Source of the DNA: an uncultured Carboxylicivirga sp.
Lineage (GTDB): Bacteria; Bacteroidota; Bacteroidia; Bacteroidales; Marinilabiliaceae
Assembly: GCF_963674565.1 (NCBI RefSeq)
Contig: NZ_OY771430.1
Span: 4,030,001-4,094,000, forward strand
Length of the DNA stretch: 64,000 bases
Direction: 5' to 3'
A program made the translations under genes and the position numbers. Shown here piece after piece: positions 32,366-41,209 of this stretch. How positions within the stretch are numbered: the first letter of the stretch is position 1; each line of letters starts with the position of its first letter. Under the pieces are notes generated by a model that ran no database searches, was not told the DNA's origin, and worked only from the letters and a program-made list of their open reading frames with translations.

Positions 32366-34669
32366 TTAAAAGGTCAGATTGCAACCCACCAAATAGCTTA
32401 TACCTGTTTGATCGGTAAATAAAAATTCCTGCGACTTACTATTGGTTATATTCCTAACATTCAAATAAGTATTTAACCAACCGTTCACCTGGTATGAAGC
32501 CTTCATGTTACAAGTAAATTTAGGATCAATTTCAACCCATTTAAAATCCTGTCCTATTGAGTAGAACGTTTTTTGTTTTGAATAGGCATAAAATGAGGTA
32601 TTTAAATTCCATTTCTTACCTGGTTTATAATTGATGTATCCACCACCATAAAATTTAGGAGTATACTGGTGATCGAATGTTAGATATGCCGGAGTTGCAT
32701 TTAAATCAAGCCCATTAGCACTGTTACCGGTAATTCCTTCATAAAAAGAAGTTTCGGTTACTTCATAATTCTCAAGCTGAGTATGCTGATATGTTGCGAA
32801 CAAAGAGGCATTTAACTTTTCGTTGTGCACATACTTTAATCCAGCTGTCACTCCTAATTGATTAGCTTTCAAATCAATATTCTGCACACTTTCAGTTATC
32901 ACGGTGTTCGTTGACTCCGGATCGTTAACCAAACCCATATCTTTAGTCATCTGCGAAAAGTTGCTCGATTGATTATAAAACAATGACATATCTGCCTGTA
33001 GTTTTCTTCCTATTTTTTTACGCATCCCCAATTCAAGCATTGTCATCTCCATGGGCACCAAATCTTTATTACCCAATTTATACATCGTCATGCCTCCTGC
33101 CTGTTGATTTTCATCACCCATACCAGCCACATTAATAGTTTTATCCATATAAGTATTTAAAACAAAAGGCCCTGTATTTGCTTTGGATACTACTGCTCTA
33201 AATAAAGTTGATTCATTGGCTTTGTATGAAGTTGAAAACTGATAAGATGTATAATCATCATCCGTTGCTGTAAAATACCCCTGAACCAATGCTCCAGTTA
33301 ACCTCAATTTTCCCCAGGCTGTATAATCTAATCGAAGACTCCCCTGAACTGTTCCCAGATCAACAGAACCGTTTAATAATCCCTCATTTGCATCGGCATC
33401 TACATAAGCCTCATCAGAATAAATGGCATAGTCGGCCTCTATACCGGGACGAATGTTCAAATTCTTTAGTTTGAAATTGTAGCCCATTTTACCATTCAAT
33501 TCAGTATAGTCATATTCATAACCAGCCATACCTTTAATTGCATTTAAACGACCTGTAATAGCAGAAAAACCAGCTTCGAATTTGCCCGATGTAATATTTA
33601 AGTTATTGCTGAAAGAATTGGATTCACGCGTTGATAGTACCGATCCAATATCCATATAAGAGGTTTGTGACGATGACTGCTGATAGGAACCCATGTAATT
33701 TAGGCGGGTTTTATCAGAGAATTGATAATCAACACCCAGATTAATGGCTCCTTTATTTACCCCTTGCCAGTAATCCTCATTTAAACCTGTAGCTGAAAAC
33801 ATATCGTTCATGCCTGCATTAATTCCTCCAACCTCACTTCCGGATACATAGGTATCATTGTATGGAATATAGTAGGTATCCTGAAAACGGTCTGCTTGCT
33901 GATAGTTTGCTGAAAGATTCAAACCAAGTTTTCCTTTTGAGTACGATACATTACCATATCCAATAGCCGAATTATGACTACCTCCCTGAACATCGGCACG
34001 GGCATGAAATCCTTCTTCGGTTGATTTTTTTGTGATTAAATGAATAACACCTGAAACAGCATTCGGTCCATAAAGGGCCGTTGCGGGTCCGTAGATAATC
34101 TCAATCTTTTCCAAATCCTGAATGGTAACCGGTAGATTTTCCCAGAATGTTGCACCTAAAAATTTATTATAAACCGGACGGTTATCAATCATTACCAATG
34201 TTGTTGAGTTTACCGAATTGGAAACATCTGATCCGGGAGGAAGAAAATCGTTACCACGGATATGGACGTCATAATTTCCGTTAGTTTTCTCTCGAACAAT
34301 GATACCTGGAGCTAATCTAAGTGCTTCCGGGATATTTCGGGCTCCTGAGTTTTCTAATTCTGCAGAACTGATTACAGTGGTTGCAAGGGTAGCCTCAAAT
34401 AAATCTTCTTCTTTTTTAGATGCTGTCGACTGAGATGGATTCAAAATCAATTGGTACAATTCATCAATGGATGAAACCTTAAATCGCTTAACCAGCTCAA
34501 TCAAATCTTCAAACGGAATCTGAAGCAGGTCATCCTGAGTCAGTTTTCTCATTTCATCAAGCGACATTTCGCTGTAATGAATTATTTTTTCTGTATCCTG
34601 CGCAAACACTGTTACCTTACCTACAGTTACCAACGCCACTAATATCAATATATATTTTACCTTATTCAT
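32366..34669 (-). CDS. TonB-dependent outer-membrane receptor
   Basis: A 767-residue receptor with a signal peptide (ILILVALVTVGKVTVFAQ). A short N-terminal extension of unknown fold (about 25-75; MSLDEMRKLTQDDLLQIPFE) precedes the plug domain (about 85-200; RNIPEALRLAPGIIVRE, YGPATALYGPNAVSGVIHL) and a 22-strand barrel ending in an aromatic residue (GCNLTF). There is no CarboxypepD_reg domain and no SusD partner, so it is not a polysaccharide-type SusC. It is cotranscribed with the YfiR-like gene 31 bp upstream, a pairing seen in other Bacteroidota and Proteobacteria. Substrate unknown. Confidence 0.9.
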   Translation of the reverse strand: MNKVKYILILVALVTVGKVTVFAQDTEKIIHYSEMSLDEMRKLTQDDLLQIPFEDLIELVKRFKVSSIDELYQLILNPSQSTASKKEEDLFEATLATTVISSAELENSGARNIPEALRLAPGIIVREKTNGNYDVHIRGNDFLPPGSDVSNSVNSTTLVMIDNRPVYNKFLGATFWENLPVTIQDLEKIEIIYGPATALYGPNAVSGVIHLITKKSTEEGFHARADVQGGSHNSAIGYGNVSYSKGKLGLNLSANYQQADRFQDTYYIPYNDTYVSGSEVGGINAGMNDMFSATGLNEDYWQGVNKGAINLGVDYQFSDKTRLNYMGSYQQSSSQTSYMDIGSVLSTRESNSFSNNLNITSGKFEAGFSAITGRLNAIKGMAGYEYDYTELNGKMGYNFKLKNLNIRPGIEADYAIYSDEAYVDADANEGLLNGSVDLGTVQGSLRLDYTAWGKLRLTGALVQGYFTATDDDYTSYQFSTSYKANESTLFRAVVSKANTGPFVLNTYMDKTINVAGMGDENQQAGGMTMYKLGNKDLVPMEMTMLELGMRKKIGRKLQADMSLFYNQSSNFSQMTKDMGLVNDPESTNTVITESVQNIDLKANQLGVTAGLKYVHNEKLNASLFATYQHTQLENYEVTETSFYEGITGNSANGLDLNATPAYLTFDHQYTPKFYGGGYINYKPGKKWNLNTSFYAYSKQKTFYSIGQDFKWVEIDPKFTCNMKASYQVNGWLNTYLNVRNITNSKSQEFLFTDQTGISYLVGCNLTF

Positions 34670-34700
34670 AATGATTGAAACTAAAAAATGATGATGTGAA

Positions 34701-35201
34701 TTACTCTCTTACAATACCCAGGTTAAGAAGTGAACCAGATAGTTGTAGCTGATGTGATTTGATTACGGTTGGAAATATCTCAAATTCAATTTTACTACTA
34801 TTATCAATAAAATTGATTCCACCTCCGGTTAATCCGTTTTTATCTGTGATTACAAGTGTAGGTCGTTTTGCCACAGATTTATCCACTTCATTTAGTTTTG
34901 TACTTGACGAACGATCGAGATACAAAATGTGATACATTTTATCAGATAGTTCATCCGGACTGACATGCACAACTTTTATCGTGTTTCCGAATAATTGCTT
35001 CTTTTCAGCAATTGATTCGAGCTCCTTATGCATTTCTTTACTTCCAATAACACCAATTACAAATTCACCCGACAAATTAGGCCATTCAATACGTTGAGCA
35101 ATGTTATACATGAACAGTGCCTGAAACTTGTAATTTTGCGCCCTAACAACTCCCAACAGGCAGAGCAGCACAATAATTGTTAAAAGTTTTTTCATAGACA
35201 T
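34701..35201 (-). CDS. YfiR-like (DUF4154) periplasmic protein
   Basis: 166 residues with a signal peptide (KKLLTIIVLLCLLGVVRA). The DUF4154 pattern is clear: FQALFMYNIAQRIEWPN near the mature start, then FVIGVIGS, HILYLDRSSS and GINFIDNSSKIEFEI. The prototype YfiR represses a diguanylate cyclase in the periplasm, but here no GGDEF gene is adjacent. Instead the gene precedes a TonB-dependent receptor. The 337 bp upstream (35202-35538) hold nothing I can identify beyond the expected promoter region. Confidence 0.88.
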   Translation of the reverse strand: MSMKKLLTIIVLLCLLGVVRAQNYKFQALFMYNIAQRIEWPNLSGEFVIGVIGSKEMHKELESIAEKKQLFGNTIKVVHVSPDELSDKMYHILYLDRSSSTKLNEVDKSVAKRPTLVITDKNGLTGGGINFIDNSSKIEFEIFPTVIKSHQLQLSGSLLNLGIVRE

Positions 35202-35538
35202 AATTTTATTCCCCTTTTAATTTCGTTGGATTATGACCAACCTGTTTAATGGGTACAAAACTGTCTACAATGGTTTTCTTCCAGAAAAGAATTCAATCAA
35301 CAGCAATAACTTCTCTACCTGATGGTTGGTAGATTCATCATTTACGTTCGTTTAGAACTCTTATCCTTTTGTTGATTTCTAAGCGAAAAGGGAAACATTT
35401 ATATAACGTCTAATGTATAAATGATCCGCTTTTTTATTTTTGTGCGAATATGACAATAGTATAAGGAAATAATCAGACGTACAATTAAGCAACTAACCTC
35501 TGTAAAATTAATCGAACATACGATAAGCTTGCTGAAAA

Positions 35539-35742
35539 TTACTCTTCAATAATCTGTTTTACCCTTCCAACCTGACCATCTTCGAGTCTTACTTTTATTC
35601 CATGAGGATGAAAGGAACTTTTGGTAAGTATATCTTTCACTACTCCATAAGTCAGATCCCCACTTCGCTGGTCTTGTTTCAATACAATGGCTACTTCAAT
35701 ACCAGCCTTAATATTTTTTCTTTCTTTTCCGCTTTGCATCAT
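35539..35742 (-). CDS. YwbE family protein
   Basis: 67 residues matching the YwbE family throughout: GIEVAIVLKQDQRSGDLTYG, then VKDILTKSSFHPHGIKVRLE and GQVGRVK. The family is small, cytosolic and of unknown function, possibly nucleic-acid binding. Its ATG overlaps the stop codon of the YkgJ-family gene (TAATG), so the two are translationally coupled. A second ATG immediately follows the first. Confidence 0.9.
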   Translation of the reverse strand: MMQSGKERKNIKAGIEVAIVLKQDQRSGDLTYGVVKDILTKSSFHPHGIKVRLEDGQVGRVKQIIEE

Positions 35743-36263
35743 TAACCCATTATATTTTTTAAAGGAACCAGATCTTTCTCCGAATAATTTAAGCCTGGAT
35801 TGGCTTCAAGATATGCTTTATTCAAAACAAATAGCTTACTGTTATAGGTATCTTGCTCAAAAATATTTTCATCATCAAAATAGTCATCCTCAACATTGGT
35901 AAAATTCAAGTGACAAAAAGATAATTCCCATTCATCTCCCGCTTCATTCATATTAACCAGCGGAAAACCATGTGTACGACAAATTATGGGGCGTGCATTA
36001 TAAATGGTACAGGCATGATTCTTAAGGTAGGCACAAGCTCCTTCCCTATTTTTTTGTCTATCTGCCTTTAATATTTCAGGATATTCTTTTTCAATCTGTT
36101 TTTTGATTGCATCAAATTCAACAGGAAAAACATCAAAATCCAAACAGCATAAATCACAACCTTTCTTGCATGCCATATGGTTTTGATGTTCATCCCAAAG
36201 ATAATCTACATAACTATCTATTTCATTGCGCAATTGATAATAGTCTTCTATCTGCTCTTGCAT
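35742..36263 (-). CDS. YkgJ family cysteine-cluster protein
   Basis: 173 residues with the conserved cysteine cluster of the YkgJ/UPF0153 family: CKKGCDLCC near residues 32-40, then CAYLKNHACTIYNARPIICR with a following HGFP. The cluster probably binds zinc or iron; the reaction is unknown, although some members are linked to oxidative hydroxylation or protein modification. It forms a two-gene operon with ywbE. Confidence 0.9.
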   Translation of the reverse strand: MQEQIEDYYQLRNEIDSYVDYLWDEHQNHMACKKGCDLCCLDFDVFPVEFDAIKKQIEKEYPEILKADRQKNREGACAYLKNHACTIYNARPIICRTHGFPLVNMNEAGDEWELSFCHLNFTNVEDDYFDDENIFEQDTYNSKLFVLNKAYLEANPGLNYSEKDLVPLKNIMG

Positions 36264-36307
36264 ATCTGCTTTTTTGCAAAGATAAAAGCTTATACCCTCA
36301 TTTAAAA

Positions 36308-37807
36308 TTATAATTCCAATACCTCATCAAATGCTTCCATAATTTCCTCAGTATTTGATGGTCGGGGTGCATTGGCATAAATAATTTCTCCCTCTTTATT
36401 GATTAAAGCAAAATGAGGTATTCCTGAAATACCAAACACTTTTGCCATTTCTTGAAAATCCTTTTTTTCAAGTAAATAATTCTCTCCTTTGATTCCTTTT
36501 TCTTCTATTGTTAAACGCCATTGATCTTCTGTACATTCACACCCTGCGTATACAAAAACAATATCTTTATCTTTCACACGCTCTTTTAAACTAATCGAAT
36601 AAGGCATCTCATCCATACAAGGCCCACACCAAGGAGCCCAAAAATCAATATAAATTACCTTGCCCTGATACTGTGTAACCAATTCGGTAAGAAAATCATT
36701 ATTAAATTTCTTAACGCTTAAATTTCCATTGTCTGAACCAGCATCTTCAACAAGCTTTTTTTCCTTTTCATAAGCTTTGTTCAATTTCGAATTCAAATAT
36801 TCATCTTCAATCAAATTAACAGTATAAATTCCTTCAATATTTTTCAGATTATGAACTTTAATTTCATGATATAGGTATTGAGCCACCAATGCATCCTTTA
36901 TAAATCCAGAACTTTTATCCTGAAACTCCTTAACATTAAAGTTAATTTGATCCCACTCACTTACACTACTATTATATATACTATCTGCAATTCCTTGTGG
37001 TACTGAATATTGAATCTTAACAATCATTTCCCTTACAATCTCACTAAACCAATTAGTTGTAAAATGATTTAAGGAAATATTATCGTCGTTAATAAATGAA
37101 TAGAATGATTCAGGCATAGATCGAATAAACTTGCCTAAATCCACCCCGTTAAGCATTGGATGTTTCCATGCATACTTCATCTTATAAAACCAGTTGTATT
37201 GTTTAATGTCATCTTCGGCCCATTTCTTTAACTTGTCTGAAGAATTATTTAATAGGGTATAATTATGCAGGCTTGAGATATCTCTCTTAATCTTTAAATC
37301 TATATATTTAGAGAATTCGAGTGGGGGTAAAACTCTTAGCAGACTATCATAGGTTGGATACTGACTATTAATGGAATCTTCAAAAAACGCACAATAGTTC
37401 TTAACCTCATTTGCCAGCGTACTTCCATTACCGGTAATCTGATAGGCCTTATAAATGGCAGTAGTACTCTCAATTTCATTAATAAAATGTTTACCCTCAA
37501 TTGTTACAAATAAACTATCGCCCGGTGTTATATAAAATCTGGTGCGTCTGATATAATCCAGTGTAACATCAAAAGGTCTGTCAATATCGAATTCAAATCG
37601 GAATGTTCCATCTGGTAAAATAATTTCTGAGAACACATTTTCTGTATCTAAAATATCAGGAACATATAGTTTAACAAGATTGTACTCTTCCAGCTCTTCA
37701 TAATTATTTACTTTACCGCAAATAATTGTTTTTGAATTCTGATTCTGTTTAACATTACATGATTGAAGTAAAACCAATACTAATAACAACGAACTTAGTA
37801 TCTTCAT
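36308..37807 (-). CDS. Thioredoxin-fold lipoprotein (TlpA/ResA-like)
   Basis: About 499 residues from the ATG at 37807, chosen because a lipoprotein signal (ILSSLLLVLVLLQSC) begins there. The longer frame from 37846 adds a polar extension. The N-terminal region (about 25-110) looks like a DUF4369-type beta domain, the middle is helical and unassigned, and the last 130 residues are a thioredoxin fold with WAPWCGPCMDEMP. It is probably a periplasm-facing thiol-disulfide reductase. TlpA-like proteins with this layout are common in Bacteroidota. It follows two glycosyltransferase genes on the same strand but is likely independent of them. Confidence 0.87.
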   Translation of the reverse strand: MKILSSLLLVLVLLQSCNVKQNQNSKTIICGKVNNYEELEEYNLVKLYVPDILDTENVFSEIILPDGTFRFEFDIDRPFDVTLDYIRRTRFYITPGDSLFVTIEGKHFINEIESTTAIYKAYQITGNGSTLANEVKNYCAFFEDSINSQYPTYDSLLRVLPPLEFSKYIDLKIKRDISSLHNYTLLNNSSDKLKKWAEDDIKQYNWFYKMKYAWKHPMLNGVDLGKFIRSMPESFYSFINDDNISLNHFTTNWFSEIVREMIVKIQYSVPQGIADSIYNSSVSEWDQINFNVKEFQDKSSGFIKDALVAQYLYHEIKVHNLKNIEGIYTVNLIEDEYLNSKLNKAYEKEKKLVEDAGSDNGNLSVKKFNNDFLTELVTQYQGKVIYIDFWAPWCGPCMDEMPYSISLKERVKDKDIVFVYAGCECTEDQWRLTIEEKGIKGENYLLEKKDFQEMAKVFGISGIPHFALINKEGEIIYANAPRPSNTEEIMEAFDEVLEL

Positions 37808-37862
37808 AATATTTGATTTAGGTTTGGAATAATGCAATATAATCAAATATCTGATAGATACA

Positions 37863-38606
37863 TTAAAATCGCTTATGTTTTATTACATAACTAAAAAATC
37901 GAAATGCGATAGGTATATGGTGTTTAATAGTAGAACCCAAACCAAAGTAGCGATGCATAATAACGAAGCGTTCTTTTAAACCGGGAATAATGTTTTGTTT
38001 GGTTATTCCTCCGTCGAGAAAGCGCGAAAGTACCCTATTACTGTTTACCACTTTTTGTGCCTTTTTAAGCGCAAGCAAACACCATTCAAAATCGGCCGAA
38101 AAACGATATTTGGTATTATACTTTTCGGCAATCTTTGCAGACACAATGATAGACTGATGACTAACCAGCATGCCTTTTTTAAAATCAGTCCAGCTAAGAG
38201 TTGCCGGCGGTTGCAACCGTCGTTCTCCAATAACTTTTCCTTCTTTGTCTATCATTACTGTATCGCCATAGTACACGTCGGCCCATGCATCATTTATAAA
38301 TAAATTGGATAACGTTTCAGAATCATAAATCTCATCACCCGAATTGATAAACCAAAGGTAATCGCCTGTAGCCATTTCCATACCTTTGTTCATGGCGTCA
38401 TACAAACCTTCATCGGGTTCACTGATCCACCTGGCAATACATTTTTCGTTAGCTTTTATAATATCAACAGTACTATCAGCAGAACCTCCGTCAACAACAA
38501 TATATTCAATATCACTATAGCTTTGACAAGCTATACTGTCAATGGTCTTCTGAAGCGTTTCTTCTCCGTTATAAACGATCGTAATAATGCTAACTAAAGG
38601 ATTCAA
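37863..38606 (-). CDS. Family 2 glycosyltransferase
   Basis: 247 residues. The GT-A fold starts VSIITIVYNGEETLQKTIDS and has SQSYSDIEYIVVDGGSADST, with the acidic nucleotide-sugar ligands and the DxD-like region in WFINSGDEIYD. It resembles enzymes of the WcaA/colanic-acid or exopolysaccharide type. It lies 19 bp downstream of another glycosyltransferase-like gene, so both probably act on one surface glycan, though no wzx/wzy or export genes are nearby. Confidence 0.9.
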   Translation of the reverse strand: MNPLVSIITIVYNGEETLQKTIDSIACQSYSDIEYIVVDGGSADSTVDIIKANEKCIARWISEPDEGLYDAMNKGMEMATGDYLWFINSGDEIYDSETLSNLFINDAWADVYYGDTVMIDKEGKVIGERRLQPPATLSWTDFKKGMLVSHQSIIVSAKIAEKYNTKYRFSADFEWCLLALKKAQKVVNSNRVLSRFLDGGITKQNIIPGLKERFVIMHRYFGLGSTIKHHIPIAFRFFSYVIKHKRF

Positions 38607-38625
38607 AATAACTTATCTTAAGATG

Positions 38626-39507
38626 TCAATTCGTTCGTTTCAAAACATTGAAAAATTCTTTCAACAGATCCTCTCTATACCTTGTTATCAATCGCGGATT
38701 TATAAAGATTTTTCCATTACCTTTTTGAATCATTTGCTGATGGAAGGCAACATGTTCACATAGCACCTGTACTTCCGCATCGTTATTATCCATGGCCTGA
38801 TAGCGACAACCTTTCACTGCATCAAACTTATAAATTGCCAAGCCATTAAAACCCGATGCCACCGGAATAAGCGGATGATTTTTTTTAAGGAAATTCCATT
38901 TGATGCGATTGGATTCTATAATCATTTCTGTTTGAGGTCGCTCATCACCTACTTCTCTTAAGGCATAAGTATCATGAAAAACTCTTTTCATTCGCTTATA
39001 CAAAAACTTCGTCCCGTTTGCCACCAATGCATCCCAGGAGTTATCTTGTGCAAATGAATGAATAATACCCTCCACTTCAAAGTAATTAATATCCAGATCG
39101 ATCACCATCATGTAATCAAACTGAACCTTCAACTGATCCAGATGATCGAGATACATATTTCTAAACCTCGACATTTTTTCAATTCTATGACGCGAATAAA
39201 ATGGATTAACTCCATCCTGTGTTTTACGAGGGATAGTTATTTGTTGGGTATCCTCACCTATAACATGAACATCATTAGATTGGTTTTTCCAATTAGCCAA
39301 AACTGTTTTGGTATCGTCCACACTATCATTTTCAACAATGATAACTGCCGATTTCAGGAAATTAGAGCGAAGCTTCTCTATAACGGGAATATTTATCTGT
39401 AATTGTTTTCCACAGTCTCTTACAATGGAACATATCACCAGAGAAGACTCATTCATCTTCTTTAAACCTAGTTGCCTTATTTGCTCTAAATCATTTGTGA
39501 AACCCAT
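38626..39507 (-). CDS. Glycosyltransferase-like protein
   Basis: About 293 residues from the ATG at 39507. A start at 39570 would overlap nadB, and its extension looks unlike a domain. SLVICSIVRDCGKQLQINIP and VIIVENDSVDDTKTVL resemble fungal-type mannosyltransferase (CAP59-like) and related GT-A proteins. A DLDINYFEVEGI segment could supply a DxD metal site. The product is more distant from the usual bacterial GT2 than its neighbour. Probably cytosolic or peripheral. Confidence 0.75.
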   Translation of the reverse strand: MGFTNDLEQIRQLGLKKMNESSLVICSIVRDCGKQLQINIPVIEKLRSNFLKSAVIIVENDSVDDTKTVLANWKNQSNDVHVIGEDTQQITIPRKTQDGVNPFYSRHRIEKMSRFRNMYLDHLDQLKVQFDYMMVIDLDINYFEVEGIIHSFAQDNSWDALVANGTKFLYKRMKRVFHDTYALREVGDERPQTEMIIESNRIKWNFLKKNHPLIPVASGFNGLAIYKFDAVKGCRYQAMDNNDAEVQVLCEHVAFHQQMIQKGNGKIFINPRLITRYREDLLKEFFNVLKRTN

Positions 39508-39541
39508 ATATACTAAGCGTATTCTCCTGAATTGAAAAAGG

Positions 39542-41113
39542 TTAATCTTCCAATTTATCCGGATAATCAATGGTATAATGTAATCCGCGACTTTCTTTTC
39601 TTTTACGGGCCATCTTAATTATCAGATACCCTACATTGATCTTGTTTCGCAAATGACAAATTTTCTCTGACACTTTTGAATCCTGAAATAGGTTTTCTGT
39701 TTCGCGATACAAAACTTCCAACCGGTCATAAGCTCTGTTTAAGCGAATATTGGAACGAACGATGCCCACATATTTACTCATAATCTGCTGCACTTCCCTG
39801 TTGGATTGAGTGATCAGAATCATCTCCTCAGGATGGGAAGTACCTTCATCGTTCCAGTCGGGTATGCGCTGATTTATTTCAATATTTTTAATGGCTTCGG
39901 CAGCATCTTTTGCAGCAGCATCAGAAAAAACCAATGCTTCAACAAGCGAATTACTCGCTAAGCGATTGGCTCCGTGCAATCCGGTGCTGGCGCATTCTCC
40001 GGTAGCATACAAATGATTAATTGAGCTGCGACCATTCAGGTCCACTTTAATTCCTCCACATAAATAATGGGCCGCCGGCACAACGGGTATCATATCCTTG
40101 GTAATATCAATACCCAAGCTTATACATTTATTATAAATAGTAGGGAAATGAGCCTTTGTCTCTTCAGCCGGTTTATGAGTAACATCCAGATAAACATATT
40201 CATCGCCCGACATTTTCAATTCGTTATCGATGGCTCTTGCAACAATATCCCGTGGAGCCAGACAACCACGCTCATCATACTCTTCCATAAATTCTTCACC
40301 GTTCAAACGACGAAGAATACCACCATAACCTCTCATTGCCTCAGTAATCAGGAAGGATGGTCGTTCGGACAAATTATATAATGAAGTGGGATGAAACTGC
40401 ACAAATTCCATGTTTTCGATAATACCCTTTGCCCTAAAGACCATTGCAATGCCATCACCCGTTGCAATCAGTGGGTTGGTGGTTGTTTGATAAACACTAC
40501 CAATACCTCCGGTTGCCATCATGGTTGTTTTCGCCAGAATAGTTTCGATAGCTCCGGTTGTTTTATTCAAAACATACGCACCATAACACTCTATGTCTCT
40601 CATCCACGGCTCAGTAACTTTACCCATATGATGCTGGGTAATAATGTCAACAGCAAAATGATATTCTAATATATCAATGGATTTATGAGAACGAACTTCT
40701 TCGATTAGTGCCCGCTGAATCTCAGCTCCTGTATTGTCTTTATGATGTAAAATCCGATGTTCAGAGTGACCACCTTCGCGGTGCAAGTCATACAAACCAT
40801 CTTTGTTTTTATCAAAATCGGTTCCCCACTGAAGCAATTGTTTGATTTGCTCTGGAGCTTCGGCTACAACTTTACGAACGGCTTCAGTATTGCATAACCC
40901 ATCACCTGCAATCAAAGTATCACTAATATGTTTCTCAAAGGTATCAGGTTCGTACATCACCGATGCAATTCCTCCCTGCGCATAAGCAGTATTGGTTTCT
41001 TTCAGTTCGGTTTTACTAACAACCGCAACTTTACCAAATTTGGCTACTTTCAGTGCATAACTTAGACCTGCAATACCTGAACCAATAACCAAAAAGTCGT
41101 ATTCCCTTTTCAT
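39542..41113 (-). CDS. nadB: L-aspartate oxidase
   Basis: NadB oxidises L-aspartate to iminoaspartate in de novo NAD synthesis; NadA then makes quinolinate. The 523-residue flavoprotein has the FAD-binding GSGIAGLSYALK near the N-terminus and the active-site segment HREGGHSEHRILHHKDNTGA, which distinguishes L-aspartate oxidase from succinate dehydrogenase. It also has MATGGIGSVYQTTTNP and HLYATGECASTGLHGANRLA. nadA and nadC are not in the window. Length is normal. Confidence 0.95.
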   Translation of the reverse strand: MKREYDFLVIGSGIAGLSYALKVAKFGKVAVVSKTELKETNTAYAQGGIASVMYEPDTFEKHISDTLIAGDGLCNTEAVRKVVAEAPEQIKQLLQWGTDFDKNKDGLYDLHREGGHSEHRILHHKDNTGAEIQRALIEEVRSHKSIDILEYHFAVDIITQHHMGKVTEPWMRDIECYGAYVLNKTTGAIETILAKTTMMATGGIGSVYQTTTNPLIATGDGIAMVFRAKGIIENMEFVQFHPTSLYNLSERPSFLITEAMRGYGGILRRLNGEEFMEEYDERGCLAPRDIVARAIDNELKMSGDEYVYLDVTHKPAEETKAHFPTIYNKCISLGIDITKDMIPVVPAAHYLCGGIKVDLNGRSSINHLYATGECASTGLHGANRLASNSLVEALVFSDAAAKDAAEAIKNIEINQRIPDWNDEGTSHPEEMILITQSNREVQQIMSKYVGIVRSNIRLNRAYDRLEVLYRETENLFQDSKVSEKICHLRNKINVGYLIIKMARKRKESRGLHYTIDYPDKLED

Positions 41114-41209
41114 TATTTCTTAGGTTTCAAACCTTACAAAGGTATAAAAAGATTATGCCTTATCGGATATGATATAAAAATGCTACAGAAAAATTTATCG
41201 GACTAACAT

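Noticed and set aside
35202..35538. Possible riboswitch upstream of the YfiR/TonB-receptor operon
   Set aside because: I looked for cobalamin-type and other known patterns and found no convincing conserved core.
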